Both the position numbers and the translations under genes were made by a program. DNA of 64,000 nt from Peristeroidobacter soli (lineage in GTDB: Bacteria; Pseudomonadota; Gammaproteobacteria; Steroidobacterales; Steroidobacteraceae): assembly GCF_004138485.1 (NCBI RefSeq), contig NZ_RYEV01000005.1, positions 1,197,000 through 1,260,999 on the forward strand, written 5' to 3'. Every line of letters begins with the position of its first letter. Positions within the stretch are counted from its first letter, which is position 1. The notes below the pieces were generated by a model. That model was not told the DNA's origin. It made no database searches and saw only the letters and a program-made list of their open reading frames with translations. This document shows, one piece after another, positions 54,042 through 62,813 of the stretch.

Positions 54042-55331
54042 GTGTTGAGCAAAGAAGACAATGAACGCATCTGCCGTGTAGGACCGAACACGCCGATGGG
54101 CAATGTTTTCCGACGCTTCTGGTTACCAGTGTGCACGAGCGCACAGCTACCCGAGGCTGACTGCGACCCACTCAGGGTTCGCTTGGTGGGCGAGAACCTC
54201 GTGGCTTTTCGTGACAGCACCGGCGCGGTCGGTCTGGTTCAAGAGAATTGCCCGCACCGCGGCGCTTCTCTGGCGCTCGGCAGGGTGGAGGACAATGGCA
54301 TCCGCTGCCTGTACCACGGCTGGAAATTCGGTAGAGACGGGACGCTGCAGGATGCTCCGAACTGTTCGATGCGCGCGATCAAATCCACTGTCAGGGCGAG
54401 AGCCTATCCAGTACGCGAAGAGGGCGGTCTGGTGTGGGCCTATTTAGGTCCGAAAGAAAAGCAACCCCCCTTCACGCGATACGCGTTCATGGATGCGCCC
54501 GAGCCGAATCGCACGGTGATTCGCATCAATGTCAACGCCAACTACCTGCAATTGGTAGAAGGGGGGTTCGACAGTTCGCATGTGGGTATCCTTCACAGCA
54601 ACATCGCACGTCCCGGCTGGATGAATGCGACGTTCACGCCCAATCCGGACAAAGATAATCCCGCGGTGCTGGCAGTGGAGGACAATGATCCGGAGCTGGA
54701 GTTGAGCGAGACCGACTTCGGGTTCTACTACGCCGCATTCCGCACGGATCGACGAAGTGGCGATGCGCAGTTGAACGTCCGTGTCGTCCCATTCATCATG
54801 CCTTCGACGCGCATCATTCCCGCGCCGACGACGCTCTACACTGTCTTCGAAACGCCTGCGGACGACGAGCATACCAGCACGTTCATCGTGATCCACGGCA
54901 AGGCGCCCGTTGACAGGGCGAAGAACATCGCACTGTTGGGTCTCGACGATCCGAAAGTCTACAGTGAACGCGATTGTATGTACCGGGCTACTTGGGATGA
55001 TCGCTTCGGGCAGGACCGCCAGCGTTTGCAGGAGAGCTGGAGTGGCCTCAACGGTATCGAGCAGGAGGATGCCGCGATGTCCTTGTCAATGGGGCCCATC
55101 ATCGATCGTTCGCAGGAGCACCTGGTCCCGGCCGATCGGGCGGTGGTTGCGCTCCGCAAGATGTTGCTGCGGTCGGCGAAGAATGTGGAGCAAGGGGGTG
55201 ACCCGGTGGCCATGCCTGGTGATGTGACCGACGTAGGCGCGCCGGACACGTTCATTGCCTCATCAGCACGCACTACTTGGCAGGAGCTTTCGCCGGGGCA
55301 TTGGAAGAATGCTGAGTCCGCAAACGCTTAG
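54042..55331 (+). CDS. Rieske oxygenase 3
   Basis: 429-aa phthalate dioxygenase-like oxygenase, more distant from oxygenases 1 and 2. Rieske ligands are in CPHRG and CLYHGW; the catalytic motif is DSSHVGILH. I chose GTG 54042 because a GGGAGG site (54029-54034) lies 7 bases ahead and the protein then begins MLSKEDNERICRVGP, parallel to MLTQADNELMCRVGP of oxygenase 1. The frame is open further upstream but that stretch contains palindromes 4 and 5, so it is leader DNA. Divergent from the ferredoxin-reductase operon, its probable electron donors. Confidence 0.92.
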   Translation: MLSKEDNERICRVGPNTPMGNVFRRFWLPVCTSAQLPEADCDPLRVRLVGENLVAFRDSTGAVGLVQENCPHRGASLALGRVEDNGIRCLYHGWKFGRDGTLQDAPNCSMRAIKSTVRARAYPVREEGGLVWAYLGPKEKQPPFTRYAFMDAPEPNRTVIRINVNANYLQLVEGGFDSSHVGILHSNIARPGWMNATFTPNPDKDNPAVLAVEDNDPELELSETDFGFYYAAFRTDRRSGDAQLNVRVVPFIMPSTRIIPAPTTLYTVFETPADDEHTSTFIVIHGKAPVDRAKNIALLGLDDPKVYSERDCMYRATWDDRFGQDRQRLQESWSGLNGIEQEDAAMSLSMGPIIDRSQEHLVPADRAVVALRKMLLRSAKNVEQGGDPVAMPGDVTDVGAPDTFIASSARTTWQELSPGHWKNAESANA

Positions 55332-55360
55332 CAGGGCGCCCCCGTTATTAATTGGAAGGA

Positions 55361-55966
55361 CTAGACCTTGGCAGCGCGCCGACGCCCTGCCCGTAAGGGC
55401 TTGGGTCGCTCAGTCTCGTCCTCCGTGGCGCTGTGCTCGAGACTCTCGAGCATTTGTTGAACGAACTGTCGAACAGCGGCTCGGTTGGCTGCGGACATCC
55501 GCTGCACGCCCGCTGCGATCGGAGAACCCTCTGCTAACAGATCGGTAGCAGCATTGGTCGCCTTGAGCCCTTTGGTGGTGAGTGCGATGAGGGCGCCACC
55601 GGAGTAGCTGGGATCACTGATTCGATCCACGAATCCCAGATCACGCAGGCGGTCCACCTGTTTGGTGATGGCGCCAGAGGTGACCAGTAACGCCTTGAAA
55701 AGGTCTGTGGGGCGTCGTGCATACGGTTTGCCGGCGCGGCGAAGTGCGAAGAGCACGCGCATATCCGCGCCACTTACGCCAAAGCGGGACCTGCATAGGC
55801 GATCGTATGCGTCGTCCAGCACCCGCCCCAGGCGCATCACGCAAATGGCGAGCAGGAAATTCGACAGGTCGAGATCCGGTCGTTCCCGCTCCCAGGACGT
55901 GACTACGTCTTCAATGTGACTGATAGCTCGCCTTTGCGTTTCGCCCATGGGTGTGACTCGCTCCAT
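55361..55966 (-). CDS. MarR-family transcriptional regulator
   Basis: About 201 aa, winged helix-turn-helix. The recognition region is RPTDLFKALLVTSGAITKQVDRLRDLGFVDR with the beta-wing DPSYSGGALIALTTKG, the standard MarR layout. MarR proteins bind palindromes of 16-20 bp as dimers and are released by phenolic or other aromatic ligands. It is the only regulator gene in the catabolic island, so it is the leading candidate to bind the ATCTTCC-NN-GGAAGAT sites. The start is uncertain: GTG 55978, ATG 55966 (chosen) and ATG 55948 are all in frame without a clear ribosome site. Confidence 0.9.
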   Translation of the reverse strand: MERVTPMGETQRRAISHIEDVVTSWERERPDLDLSNFLLAICVMRLGRVLDDAYDRLCRSRFGVSGADMRVLFALRRAGKPYARRPTDLFKALLVTSGAITKQVDRLRDLGFVDRISDPSYSGGALIALTTKGLKATNAATDLLAEGSPIAAGVQRMSAANRAAVRQFVQQMLESLEHSATEDETERPKPLRAGRRRAAKV

Positions 55967-56165
55967 CGTTCCGACCACATCGTAAGGTGTGAGTTTAGCT
56001 CTGCCAGCGATGGAGCGGAACAGGGGAGGTATCCGGCGAAGGTGGCGAGACGCGCTGAAGGCCGAATGTCGCTCAATCCCATCGCTTGCTGTGTGAGTCA
56101 GCGAGCGCCGAATTCCGCTACGATGGTACTTGACGCGAGCTTGGGTTTGCGCCCATTCTAATATC

Positions 56166-56181
56166 GTCTTCCATGGAAGAT
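56166..56181. promoter_or_regulatory. Regulon palindrome, copy 6 (one mismatch)
   Basis: GTCTTCCATGGAAGAT, only the first base differs from consensus, between the MarR gene and the TonB receptor gene, 80 bases before the receptor ATG. It may serve both the receptor and autoregulation. Confidence 0.8.
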
Positions 56182-56185
56182 TAAT

Positions 56186-56201
56186 GTCTTCTGCGGAAGC
56201 T
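56186..56201. promoter_or_regulatory. Degenerate second palindrome beside copy 6
   Basis: GTCTTCTGCGGAAGCT has three mismatches to the consensus and is centred exactly 20 bp from copy 6, two turns of the helix, so two dimers could sit on the same face. Confidence 0.5.
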
Positions 56202-56261
56202 CAGAACAAAACTCCGCACACAGTGGCGGAAGCAACAGCTGGATGACAGAGGGGGCGCGGT

Positions 56262-58490
56262 ATGACAGGTGGGTTCAAATCGACGGTCGTGCTGGTCGGC
56301 GGGCTGTCGATATCAGCAGGGGTGAGCGCGCAGGCGCCAATCGCTCCGGACCGAGCAGTCGAGCAGGTGACGCTGGAGCAGGTCATCGTATCTGCGCAGC
56401 GTCGCAGCGAATCGGCGCAGGATGTGCCCATCGCTATCAGCGCGTTCACTGCCGAGCAATTGCAGAGCGCGGGTGTGGATTCGGTCACTGATGTCGCCCT
56501 GGTCACGCCGGGGCTGCAGTTCCAGGCGATTGGTGCTTCGAGCGTGCCGTTCTTGCGCGGGGTGGGCGCAGCCGTTTCGTCGGTAGGCGCTGAGGCCACC
56601 GTGGCCTTGTTTGTCGACGGCGTGTATATGTCCGCGCAAGGCAATAGCCTGATGGGGCTGAACAACATTGCCTCGATCGAAGTCGATAAAGGTCCGCAGG
56701 GAACGCTCTTCGGCCGGAACGCAACGGGTGGCGTGATCCAGATCAACACCCGTCGACCCAGTCACGAAACGACCGCTGACGTGATGGTCGGTTACGGCAA
56801 CTACGACACCACCGAAGCCCAGCTCTATGCAACCACCGGGTTTAGCGACTCGCTTGCCGCCGATCTGGCACTTTCCTACCGCGATCAGAACGAGGGCTAT
56901 GGCACGAATCTGTTCGACGGCTCCGATGTTTATACCAGCTACGATTACTCGGCTCGATCCAAGTGGCTCTGGACGCCCTCGGAGCACACCGAGATCACCT
57001 TCATCGCCGATTGGTCGAAGTTGCACAATGAGACCGGCTTCGCGACGCGCTTGCCCAGGAATGGCGAGCTCGGTCTCGATCAGCGCGGCCGCGGCGGATT
57101 TCAGTATTCCGGCGGCTTCTACGATGTGAATCTGAACTACCCCTCCGGTGTGATCACTGAAACGAAGGGCGGCAGCATCGACTGGCAGCAAGAGCTCGGA
57201 GCGCTGAATCTGCGCTCGATCACGGCGTACCACGAGCAGGACTGGGACGGTCGCGTCGACTTCGATCTCGGTCCGAACGATGGTTCGCACCAGCGCTTTG
57301 AACCCACGCAGGAAACCTTCTCGCAAGAGCTGCAGCTGCTCTCACCCGAGGCGGCGACTGTCTCCTGGGTGCTTGGCCTCTACTACTACCAGGACATCAG
57401 CGGCTATCACCCGGTGTTCATCGACTACCCGCAGCCGAACGCAATCGGCTTGAATGACACGACCGTAACTTCGGAGATGAAGACGAACTCGTGGGCGGGC
57501 TTCGGGCAGGCTACGATCCCATTGCCTGCCGAAACGAGGCTCACAGTGGGTGTCCGATACACGAACGATGAGCGTGACTTCCGGCTGGACCAGTCGGCGC
57601 CGGCGGCGCCGCCAGCGAGCGTTACTCAGATTGCCAACAGGAGTTTTCCGAAGACGACCTTCAGAGTCGGTCTCGATCATCGCTTTACACCGGATGCGCT
57701 CGGCTACGTGCAGGTGTCCACCGGTTTCAAGTCAGGTCTGTTCAATACTCAAACGCTGCAGAGTGTCCCGGGGCAGCCGGCGTCCGTGGCGCTGGTCGTT
57801 GAACCGGAAAAAATCACGGCCTACGAGATTGGTCTAAAGTCCGACTGGCTAGACCAGCGCCTGCGAGTGAACACGGCACTGTTTTACTACGACTACAAGG
57901 ATCAGCAGGTCAACGCGTTCATCGGTGCGACCCGTACGCTGCTCAACGCGGCATCTTCGAAGATCTATGGTCTCGACTACGAATTCGTCGCGGCACTCAC
58001 CGACTCGCTGACACTCTCCTGGACGGGTTCCTACCTGCACGCCAGGTACGACAGCTTTCCGACCGCACCGCTCTTTGTCCCGGTGCCGGCGCCGGGTATC
58101 GGCAACACGGCAACACCCAGGGATGCATCCGATAACGATGTCGTGAACTCTCCCGAGCTCACCTCGACCGTCGCGATCAACTACGCAATCCCCGTCGGGG
58201 CCAATCAATTGGACCTGGGCGCCAATGTCTACTACAACTCCGGGTTCTTCTTCGACTTCGCCAATACTCGGGAGCAGGACAGCTACACATGGGTCAATGC
58301 TTCGGTCAAATGGACCCTGGGCGCGACGAGTAAGTACAGCGTTTCACTGTATGGTGACAATCTGCTCGGTGAGGAGGTGTACTCCTCGATCAATCAAGTC
58401 GGCGCGGGGCCGGGTGGTTTGTTCGGCGGAGACTCTCTGACCATTCGACCGCCGCGGACCTATGGCATCCGCTTCGGTGCGAGCTTCTAA
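56262..58490 (+). CDS. TonB-dependent receptor, catabolic island
   Basis: 742-aa outer-membrane receptor. Signal peptide ending near GVSAQA, TonB-box-like EQVIVSAQRRSESAQDVPIAISAF, plug domain with VDGVYMS and IEVDKGPQGTLFGRNATGG, then a beta-barrel ending in the aromatic residue of GASF. The VTAQRR-type plug is typical of receptors of sphingomonads and Steroidobacter-like bacteria that import aromatic or other organic nutrients rather than siderophores. There is no Fur box; instead regulon palindromes precede it. It probably carries the pathway substrate across the outer membrane. Confidence 0.93.
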   Translation: MTGGFKSTVVLVGGLSISAGVSAQAPIAPDRAVEQVTLEQVIVSAQRRSESAQDVPIAISAFTAEQLQSAGVDSVTDVALVTPGLQFQAIGASSVPFLRGVGAAVSSVGAEATVALFVDGVYMSAQGNSLMGLNNIASIEVDKGPQGTLFGRNATGGVIQINTRRPSHETTADVMVGYGNYDTTEAQLYATTGFSDSLAADLALSYRDQNEGYGTNLFDGSDVYTSYDYSARSKWLWTPSEHTEITFIADWSKLHNETGFATRLPRNGELGLDQRGRGGFQYSGGFYDVNLNYPSGVITETKGGSIDWQQELGALNLRSITAYHEQDWDGRVDFDLGPNDGSHQRFEPTQETFSQELQLLSPEAATVSWVLGLYYYQDISGYHPVFIDYPQPNAIGLNDTTVTSEMKTNSWAGFGQATIPLPAETRLTVGVRYTNDERDFRLDQSAPAAPPASVTQIANRSFPKTTFRVGLDHRFTPDALGYVQVSTGFKSGLFNTQTLQSVPGQPASVALVVEPEKITAYEIGLKSDWLDQRLRVNTALFYYDYKDQQVNAFIGATRTLLNAASSKIYGLDYEFVAALTDSLTLSWTGSYLHARYDSFPTAPLFVPVPAPGIGNTATPRDASDNDVVNSPELTSTVAINYAIPVGANQLDLGANVYYNSGFFFDFANTREQDSYTWVNASVKWTLGATSKYSVSLYGDNLLGEEVYSSINQVGAGPGGLFGGDSLTIRPPRTYGIRFGASF

Positions 58491-58517
58491 AGCTCTTCGC
58501 GAATAGCAAACGTCAAA

Positions 58518-58539
58518 GAGGCGCTCATCAGGGCGCCTC
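58518..58539. terminator. Hairpin between convergent receptor and SDR 2 genes
   Basis: GAGGCGC and GCGCCTC form a perfect GC-rich 7-bp stem with an 8-base loop that contains the stop codon of the SDR gene. Reading leftward it is followed by a short TTT. Position between converging genes fits a terminator. Confidence 0.5.
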
Positions 58540-59442
58540 GAGACCGCTCAGCGCGTGGTCAACATCCTCAGGCGTATGCGTGACTGGCAATGTGAAGACC
58601 GATCGCTCGTGGCGACCATCTAACAGCGCGATGCGTCCCGCCATGACCGAGAAGATTGCTCCCGTAACCGCGCGGGATGCGGCACTGGCGAGCCACAGTA
58701 CCAATGGGGAGATACTCTCGACCGGCTCCGCGGGGCGTTCTGTCGCGGATGAGTCGCCGAAGACCCCCGCAATTCCTACTGAACCTGCGATCTCGTTCAG
58801 TCTGCGCGTTGCATCGCCCATCATCCTTGTATCCGCACGCGGTGCGATCCCGTTTACGCGGATGCCCAGTCCGGCAAGCTCAGCAGCGGCGCCCTCGACG
58901 AGGTACGCAACCGCCGATTTGGTGAGGCCGTACACGACATAGTAGGGCGCGGGTCGAAAGCCCACGCGCGACGTCGTGCATATCACGCTGCGACTGTGGC
59001 CACCGGGCGATCGGGTGCCTTCCGTCTTCCAATGAGCCGCGAATACCTGCAGCGGCGCAAATGTGCCTTTGACGTTCACTCGCACGACATCGTCCAGATC
59101 TCGTGCCGTTGTGTCCGTCAGCGGAGCAGGTCGGATGATGGCAGCGTTGTTTACCAATGTATCGACGCGATTGAACGCTCGTAGCGCGCCGTCGAGCAGC
59201 GCTTGGGCGCCGTCCCAATTCGAAATGTCGTTGTAGTCGGCGATTGCCTCGCCTCCGGCTCGGCGAATTTCTTCGACGACGCTGTCCGCCGGCGACAGGG
59301 TCTCGCGCGCGCCGTCGTAGGAGACGCCGAGATCGTTGACGACCACACGTGCGCCGCGAGTCGCGAAGGCAAGAGCGTGCGAGCGCCCGATGCCACGTCC
59401 TGCGCCAGTGATGACTACAACTTGCCCTTGCAAATGAATCAT
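58528..59442 (-). CDS. Short-chain dehydrogenase 2 (MaoC-linked SDR type)
   Basis: 304-aa SDR. The cofactor motif is VVITGAGRGIGRSHALAFA near residue 7, followed by VVVNDLG as in the 17-beta-HSD4-like/FabG-type SDRs. NNAA, the Ser of CTTSRVG and Tyr-x3-Lys in YGLTKSA are present. I chose ATG 59442, which has GGAG 6 bases upstream and puts the cofactor motif at the N-terminus. The open frame continues far upstream but crosses the palindrome at 59486, so it is not coding there. It may act on a hydroxyacyl-CoA or alcohol intermediate. Confidence 0.9.
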   Translation of the reverse strand: MIHLQGQVVVITGAGRGIGRSHALAFATRGARVVVNDLGVSYDGARETLSPADSVVEEIRRAGGEAIADYNDISNWDGAQALLDGALRAFNRVDTLVNNAAIIRPAPLTDTTARDLDDVVRVNVKGTFAPLQVFAAHWKTEGTRSPGGHSRSVICTTSRVGFRPAPYYVVYGLTKSAVAYLVEGAAAELAGLGIRVNGIAPRADTRMMGDATRRLNEIAGSVGIAGVFGDSSATERPAEPVESISPLVLWLASAASRAVTGAIFSVMAGRIALLDGRHERSVFTLPVTHTPEDVDHALSGLEAP

Positions 59443-59485
59443 GTGCGCTCCAGAGCCCGCTTTAGCCTCGACCCAAGGCAAAGTT

Positions 59486-59501
59486 ATCTTCCACGGAAGA
59501 T
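59486..59501. promoter_or_regulatory. Regulon palindrome, copy 7
   Basis: ATCTTCCACGGAAGAT, perfect match, 44 bases before the start of SDR 2. It is the right-hand limit of the regulon in this window. Confidence 0.85.
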
Positions 59502-59659
59502 CGTAGCTGAATTGGCAGGGCGAAGCGAGGGCGGGCCGAACACGATCTGCGTCACTCTCACGCGAGCTTCCGGCGCCAGGCCCTCGGCCACGACCTGACG
59601 TATCCGGTGCTTGAGCGTTTCTTGAGCCTCGGCGACGGCCGCAGGGGGGCGGCGAGGCT

Positions 59660-59953
59660 ATTGCAGTGTCGCGTTGCAAGGCTTGCAGCTGTTGTGCACG
59701 CAACGGGATTGCTCGCAGATCTCCTGGCCGCAGCGACTCGCTCTCAGGCGTCCAGATGAGGCCTTGATGCAATCGGAAGCCGCTCCAGGCGTCGTGAAGT
59801 GCACTCAGGTCGCCGTTGACGATCAGATCGACCAAATGGCATCAAGCGCCGTGGGAACTGTCCCAGGCGCTTCCAGCGTCGTGCGGTATCGAGGTGCACG
59901 CCGCCGAGCCGTGCCAACAGGAGCACGGACAGTCCGTAAGTGCTCAAGTCCAT
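59660..59953 (-). pseudogene. Frameshifted small HTH (DUF3653-like) gene remnant
   Basis: Reading leftward from 59953 one frame gives MDLSTYGLSVLLLARLGGVH followed by DTARRWKRLGQFP, an HTH-like start. The sensible continuation VDLIVNGDLSALHDAWSGF and RLHQGLIWTPESESLRPGDL lies in another frame. The switch point is near 59834-59836 (a run of three A on the + strand); removing one base would join them. Together they resemble short phage-type DUF3653 proteins from memory. No stop follows soon in the second frame, so the end is also unclear and the left boundary is approximate. A sequencing indel is the alternative explanation. Confidence 0.42.
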
Positions 59954-60228
59954 ACGGGTGTGGTCGGCGGCGTGCCCATATGGCTTTAGTACGAGATTGA
60001 GGCAGGGATGAGGGATCGAGGCCGGCCGATTCATGCAGACCAGTGGCTCTGCGTCCGGCGGAACACGCTCGATATCAAATTTACCATAATATTCATTATG
60101 CGCCTCATGGAGTGACGCCATTGGGGACAAGAGCTTCGCGATAGGCGGACTATTGGGATTGCGATCACAGCCACACCGCAAATGCGGGCCGTAGCCTATG
60201 GGCTTCTTCGCCACACAGGGAATGTTCC
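59954..60228. other. Intergenic stretch without a recognised gene
   Basis: A minus-strand frame is open here but shows no family resemblance. An AT-rich patch with an imperfect repeat CATAAT/ATTATG (60084-60099) lies in the middle and could hold a promoter for the small lipoprotein. The stretch 59502-59659, on the other side of the HTH remnant, likewise shows nothing I can support. Confidence 0.4.
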
Positions 60229-60435
60229 ATGTACCGAGCCTGCATCGTCATCGCCGTGGCCGCACTCAGCGGATGTGCGACCAGGCCTGAAGAGAGAGCC
60301 GCCGAAGCCGCTACCGATCGCTTCGAAGCATGCATGGACCGAACGCTCGCGTCGGTTGGCCCATTTACCTATGGCAGCCAGGAAGCACGATTGAAGGCAG
60401 CTGAGATCTGTCGCGACGTTATGAAACAGCAGTGA
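60229..60435 (+). CDS. Small lipoprotein, unknown function
   Basis: 68 aa. The N-terminal signal MYRACIVIAVAALSGC has a lipobox (LSGC), so the mature protein is lipid-anchored and about 53 aa long, helical and charged. AGGGA lies 8 bases before the ATG. I do not recognise a family. Confidence 0.75.
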   Translation: MYRACIVIAVAALSGCATRPEERAAEAATDRFEACMDRTLASVGPFTYGSQEARLKAAEICRDVMKQQ

Positions 60436-60553
60436 AAATGGCAGGCTGAACGTACCGCTGTCTGATTGAAATCTGTATCGGATCACGTATCCGAACGGCG
60501 TCGATAGATACACTCGCGCCGTCAGCTTGTACGGATACAGGACTCGTTTCCCG

Positions 60554-62665
60554 ATGAATCATTTCCGAGCCGCCCAGCGCACGGGCGTCGTGACGCTTAC
60601 TGCAGTGTTGTTGGGAATTCTGGCGGGCTGTGGTGGCGGCGGTGGCGGAGGTACGACGACGACCCCTCCTCCGAGCGGCAATCCCAATCCGCCCCAGCCT
60701 ACGATGAGCCGTCTGACGCTCACGGGCACGGTCACCGATGCGCCAATTGCAAACGCTGTGGTGACGGCAACTGTCGGTGGCCAGACATTCACGGCGACCG
60801 CGGATGCGAACGGCAACTACAGTCTGGAAATCTCGCTGGCACAGAATGCCACCAGCGGTTTCGTGACGTTGTCGGCGAAGGGGGCGGGCTCGCAGTCGTA
60901 TGTCGAGTTCACCAGTCTGCTCGGAACCTTCTCCTCGTTGCTCGTGCAAGCCGGGAGCGATGCGACGCTGTCGAGCACCGAGAATTTTGCCACTCAGATC
61001 ACCAACGTCAGCACGGCGCTCGCAGTCTTACTGAGAGAAGCCAACAGCGGTCAGGCTGTTACCAGCGAAACATTGATGCGGACCTTGTCCGCGAGCTTGA
61101 ACAGTCAGGACGTCCTGGATCTGGCGACCGCGATCAAGCTCCTGGTCGATCATGCCGAGGATTATCCGATGCCGGACGGGCAGCCATCGATGACCGCCCT
61201 GCTCTCCAACACGACCGTACGCGAGGAGTTGATCGACGCTGCGTATTTGCTCGACCAGGCAGCGTTCGTGGCCACGCAGAACTCAATCGTCAGCGATGCG
61301 ACGCTGGTCAAACCCATCACGCCCTCGAGCGTGCCAGGCAATCTGATTGCGACCACCCTGCCGAGCGATCTTCCCAATACCTACGCAGGCGTGGATCGCG
61401 CCATCGCCTATACATTTGATGTTGACGGCACCGGTACCGCGACGAGCAGCTACTGGCACCGGAACATGACCTGGAGCGTCTCGGGCGGAAGCATCGACAT
61501 TGTCTACGCGAGCCCGATCCAATCGTTCGGTATCGAGCGTGGCGTGTGTCCCGAGGTGCCCGGCTTCGGCTATGGCGTTCAGGAGATCACCTTCGACTAC
61601 ACCAGCCGTGGCGCAACCCTCAGGCAGTTGAGCGATCACATTCTGGCGGTCACTGAAGACAGGCTCATCTCCTATCGCGATTGCGGTCCGACCGGAGAGA
61701 CCGAGACTTTCACTACCGCCCGCACCATCATCGATTCGAGCAACACTCAGTCCATCGACGCCGCCGATTTGGGTGATACGACCCGAACCCTGTGGGTGTA
61801 CGACGAGGTTTCAGATCCGCACGAGGATGACCCGTTCGCTGTCATCGTCATGCCGGACATTGCAGACCTGCACGCCGATGGCACGGGCACGACTCGAGTG
61901 TTCGGTAAGACATTCACCTGGGCGCTGGATGCGAATGCCAAGGTCGTTACGGCGACGTTTGCCGACGGGACTGTCGCGAAGTATCGGTCATTGCGGGATG
62001 TCGAGGATGTTGCGACGGATGTGTTTTACGACCTCACGCTGCCCAACGGCAACCGCCACGTTGGCGCCAGCGTCTCTATCCTTGCCGATGAGCCCGCCTT
62101 TTCATTCACTCCCAACAACGTTGTGGGACGCCACTACTGGCTCGGCATCGGCGACGCGGGCGCGCCACCGGAAATCAAAGGTTATCGTTCGCGTCTCGAC
62201 GCCGACGGCACCGGCTCGCGAGAGGATGAAATCGTCGATGAGTCGGGCAACGTGAGCGTGTTGGATGTGACCGAGGCCAACCTCCTGGGGTTGAACTGGG
62301 GACTGTTCTGGCACCTTGATGGCCATGATTTGATCCTGGAGCGAACGCGTGATTCGTTCGACAGCTTCAATTGTTCCTTGCTGGACGATCCGCAGTGTGT
62401 GGTGTACGACCAGCGGCGCCACATTCCGCTCGCGAGTGATGGTGCTCGCAGCTACTCGCTGGTGCGCTATCTGTACGACGGCCAAGGTGTGGATGAGTCT
62501 TCATCGCGGCAGACTTACATCGCGATGTATGACTACGAGCCGTTTGGCGAGGCCGCTCCGAGCAGCAGCAAGCCCATGCTTGCCACCAAGAACCGCGTGC
62601 GCCAGGGTGGTGCCATCGCCCCGGCGCAGCTGAAGCAACTACGAGAGCGACGAGAGCGTCGCTGA
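60554..62665 (+). CDS. Large repeat-containing surface lipoprotein
   Basis: 703 aa. The signal peptide ends in a lipobox (ILAGC) followed by a run of seven Gly and a TTTTPPPSG low-complexity tether, as in many outer-membrane lipoproteins. An Ig/carboxypeptidase-regulatory-like segment (GTVTDAPIANAVVTATVGG) comes first, then a helical region, then three units sharing DGTG and a downstream W-containing strand (around 61422, 61875 and 62200). The C-terminus is basic (RERRERR). I chose ATG 60554, which gives a normal lipoprotein signal; a TTG at 60527 would add nine residues. Function unknown; likely a surface-exposed beta-rich protein. Confidence 0.85.
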   Translation: MNHFRAAQRTGVVTLTAVLLGILAGCGGGGGGGTTTTPPPSGNPNPPQPTMSRLTLTGTVTDAPIANAVVTATVGGQTFTATADANGNYSLEISLAQNATSGFVTLSAKGAGSQSYVEFTSLLGTFSSLLVQAGSDATLSSTENFATQITNVSTALAVLLREANSGQAVTSETLMRTLSASLNSQDVLDLATAIKLLVDHAEDYPMPDGQPSMTALLSNTTVREELIDAAYLLDQAAFVATQNSIVSDATLVKPITPSSVPGNLIATTLPSDLPNTYAGVDRAIAYTFDVDGTGTATSSYWHRNMTWSVSGGSIDIVYASPIQSFGIERGVCPEVPGFGYGVQEITFDYTSRGATLRQLSDHILAVTEDRLISYRDCGPTGETETFTTARTIIDSSNTQSIDAADLGDTTRTLWVYDEVSDPHEDDPFAVIVMPDIADLHADGTGTTRVFGKTFTWALDANAKVVTATFADGTVAKYRSLRDVEDVATDVFYDLTLPNGNRHVGASVSILADEPAFSFTPNNVVGRHYWLGIGDAGAPPEIKGYRSRLDADGTGSREDEIVDESGNVSVLDVTEANLLGLNWGLFWHLDGHDLILERTRDSFDSFNCSLLDDPQCVVYDQRRHIPLASDGARSYSLVRYLYDGQGVDESSSRQTYIAMYDYEPFGEAAPSSSKPMLATKNRVRQGGAIAPAQLKQLRERRERR

Positions 62666-62813
62666 CGCTCCAATCACCACTGACGCGCCGCTGACACTTG
62701 CGCGAGCGCGGCGGCTCGAATGCCACTTGATTCGGCAAGCGCGAGCTCGCGCGTCGTGGCGAGCCTTTGCTTGAACAACGAAGGGGTCGCCTGACCGCCG
62801 AGACGTCGGTAAC

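Noticed and set aside
53876..54220. Longer ferredoxin of about 219 aa
   Set aside because: The extension overlaps the opposite oxygenase gene and both operators; 104 aa is the normal adrenodoxin-type length.
59443..59835. N-terminal extension of SDR 2 by 131 residues
   Set aside because: The extension crosses regulon palindrome 7 and low-complexity Arg/Pro/Gly sequence; the cofactor motif and ribosome site fit ATG 59442.
60084..60099. CATAAT/ATTATG inverted repeat as a regulatory site
   Set aside because: Single short AT-rich repeat with no second copy and no match to Fur or to the regulon palindrome.
62654..62670. Hairpin GAGCGTC-GCT-GACGCTC at the end of the large lipoprotein gene as a terminator
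   Set aside because: The stem is perfect but the loop is three bases, it overlaps the stop codon and no T-run follows, so the support is too weak to annotate.
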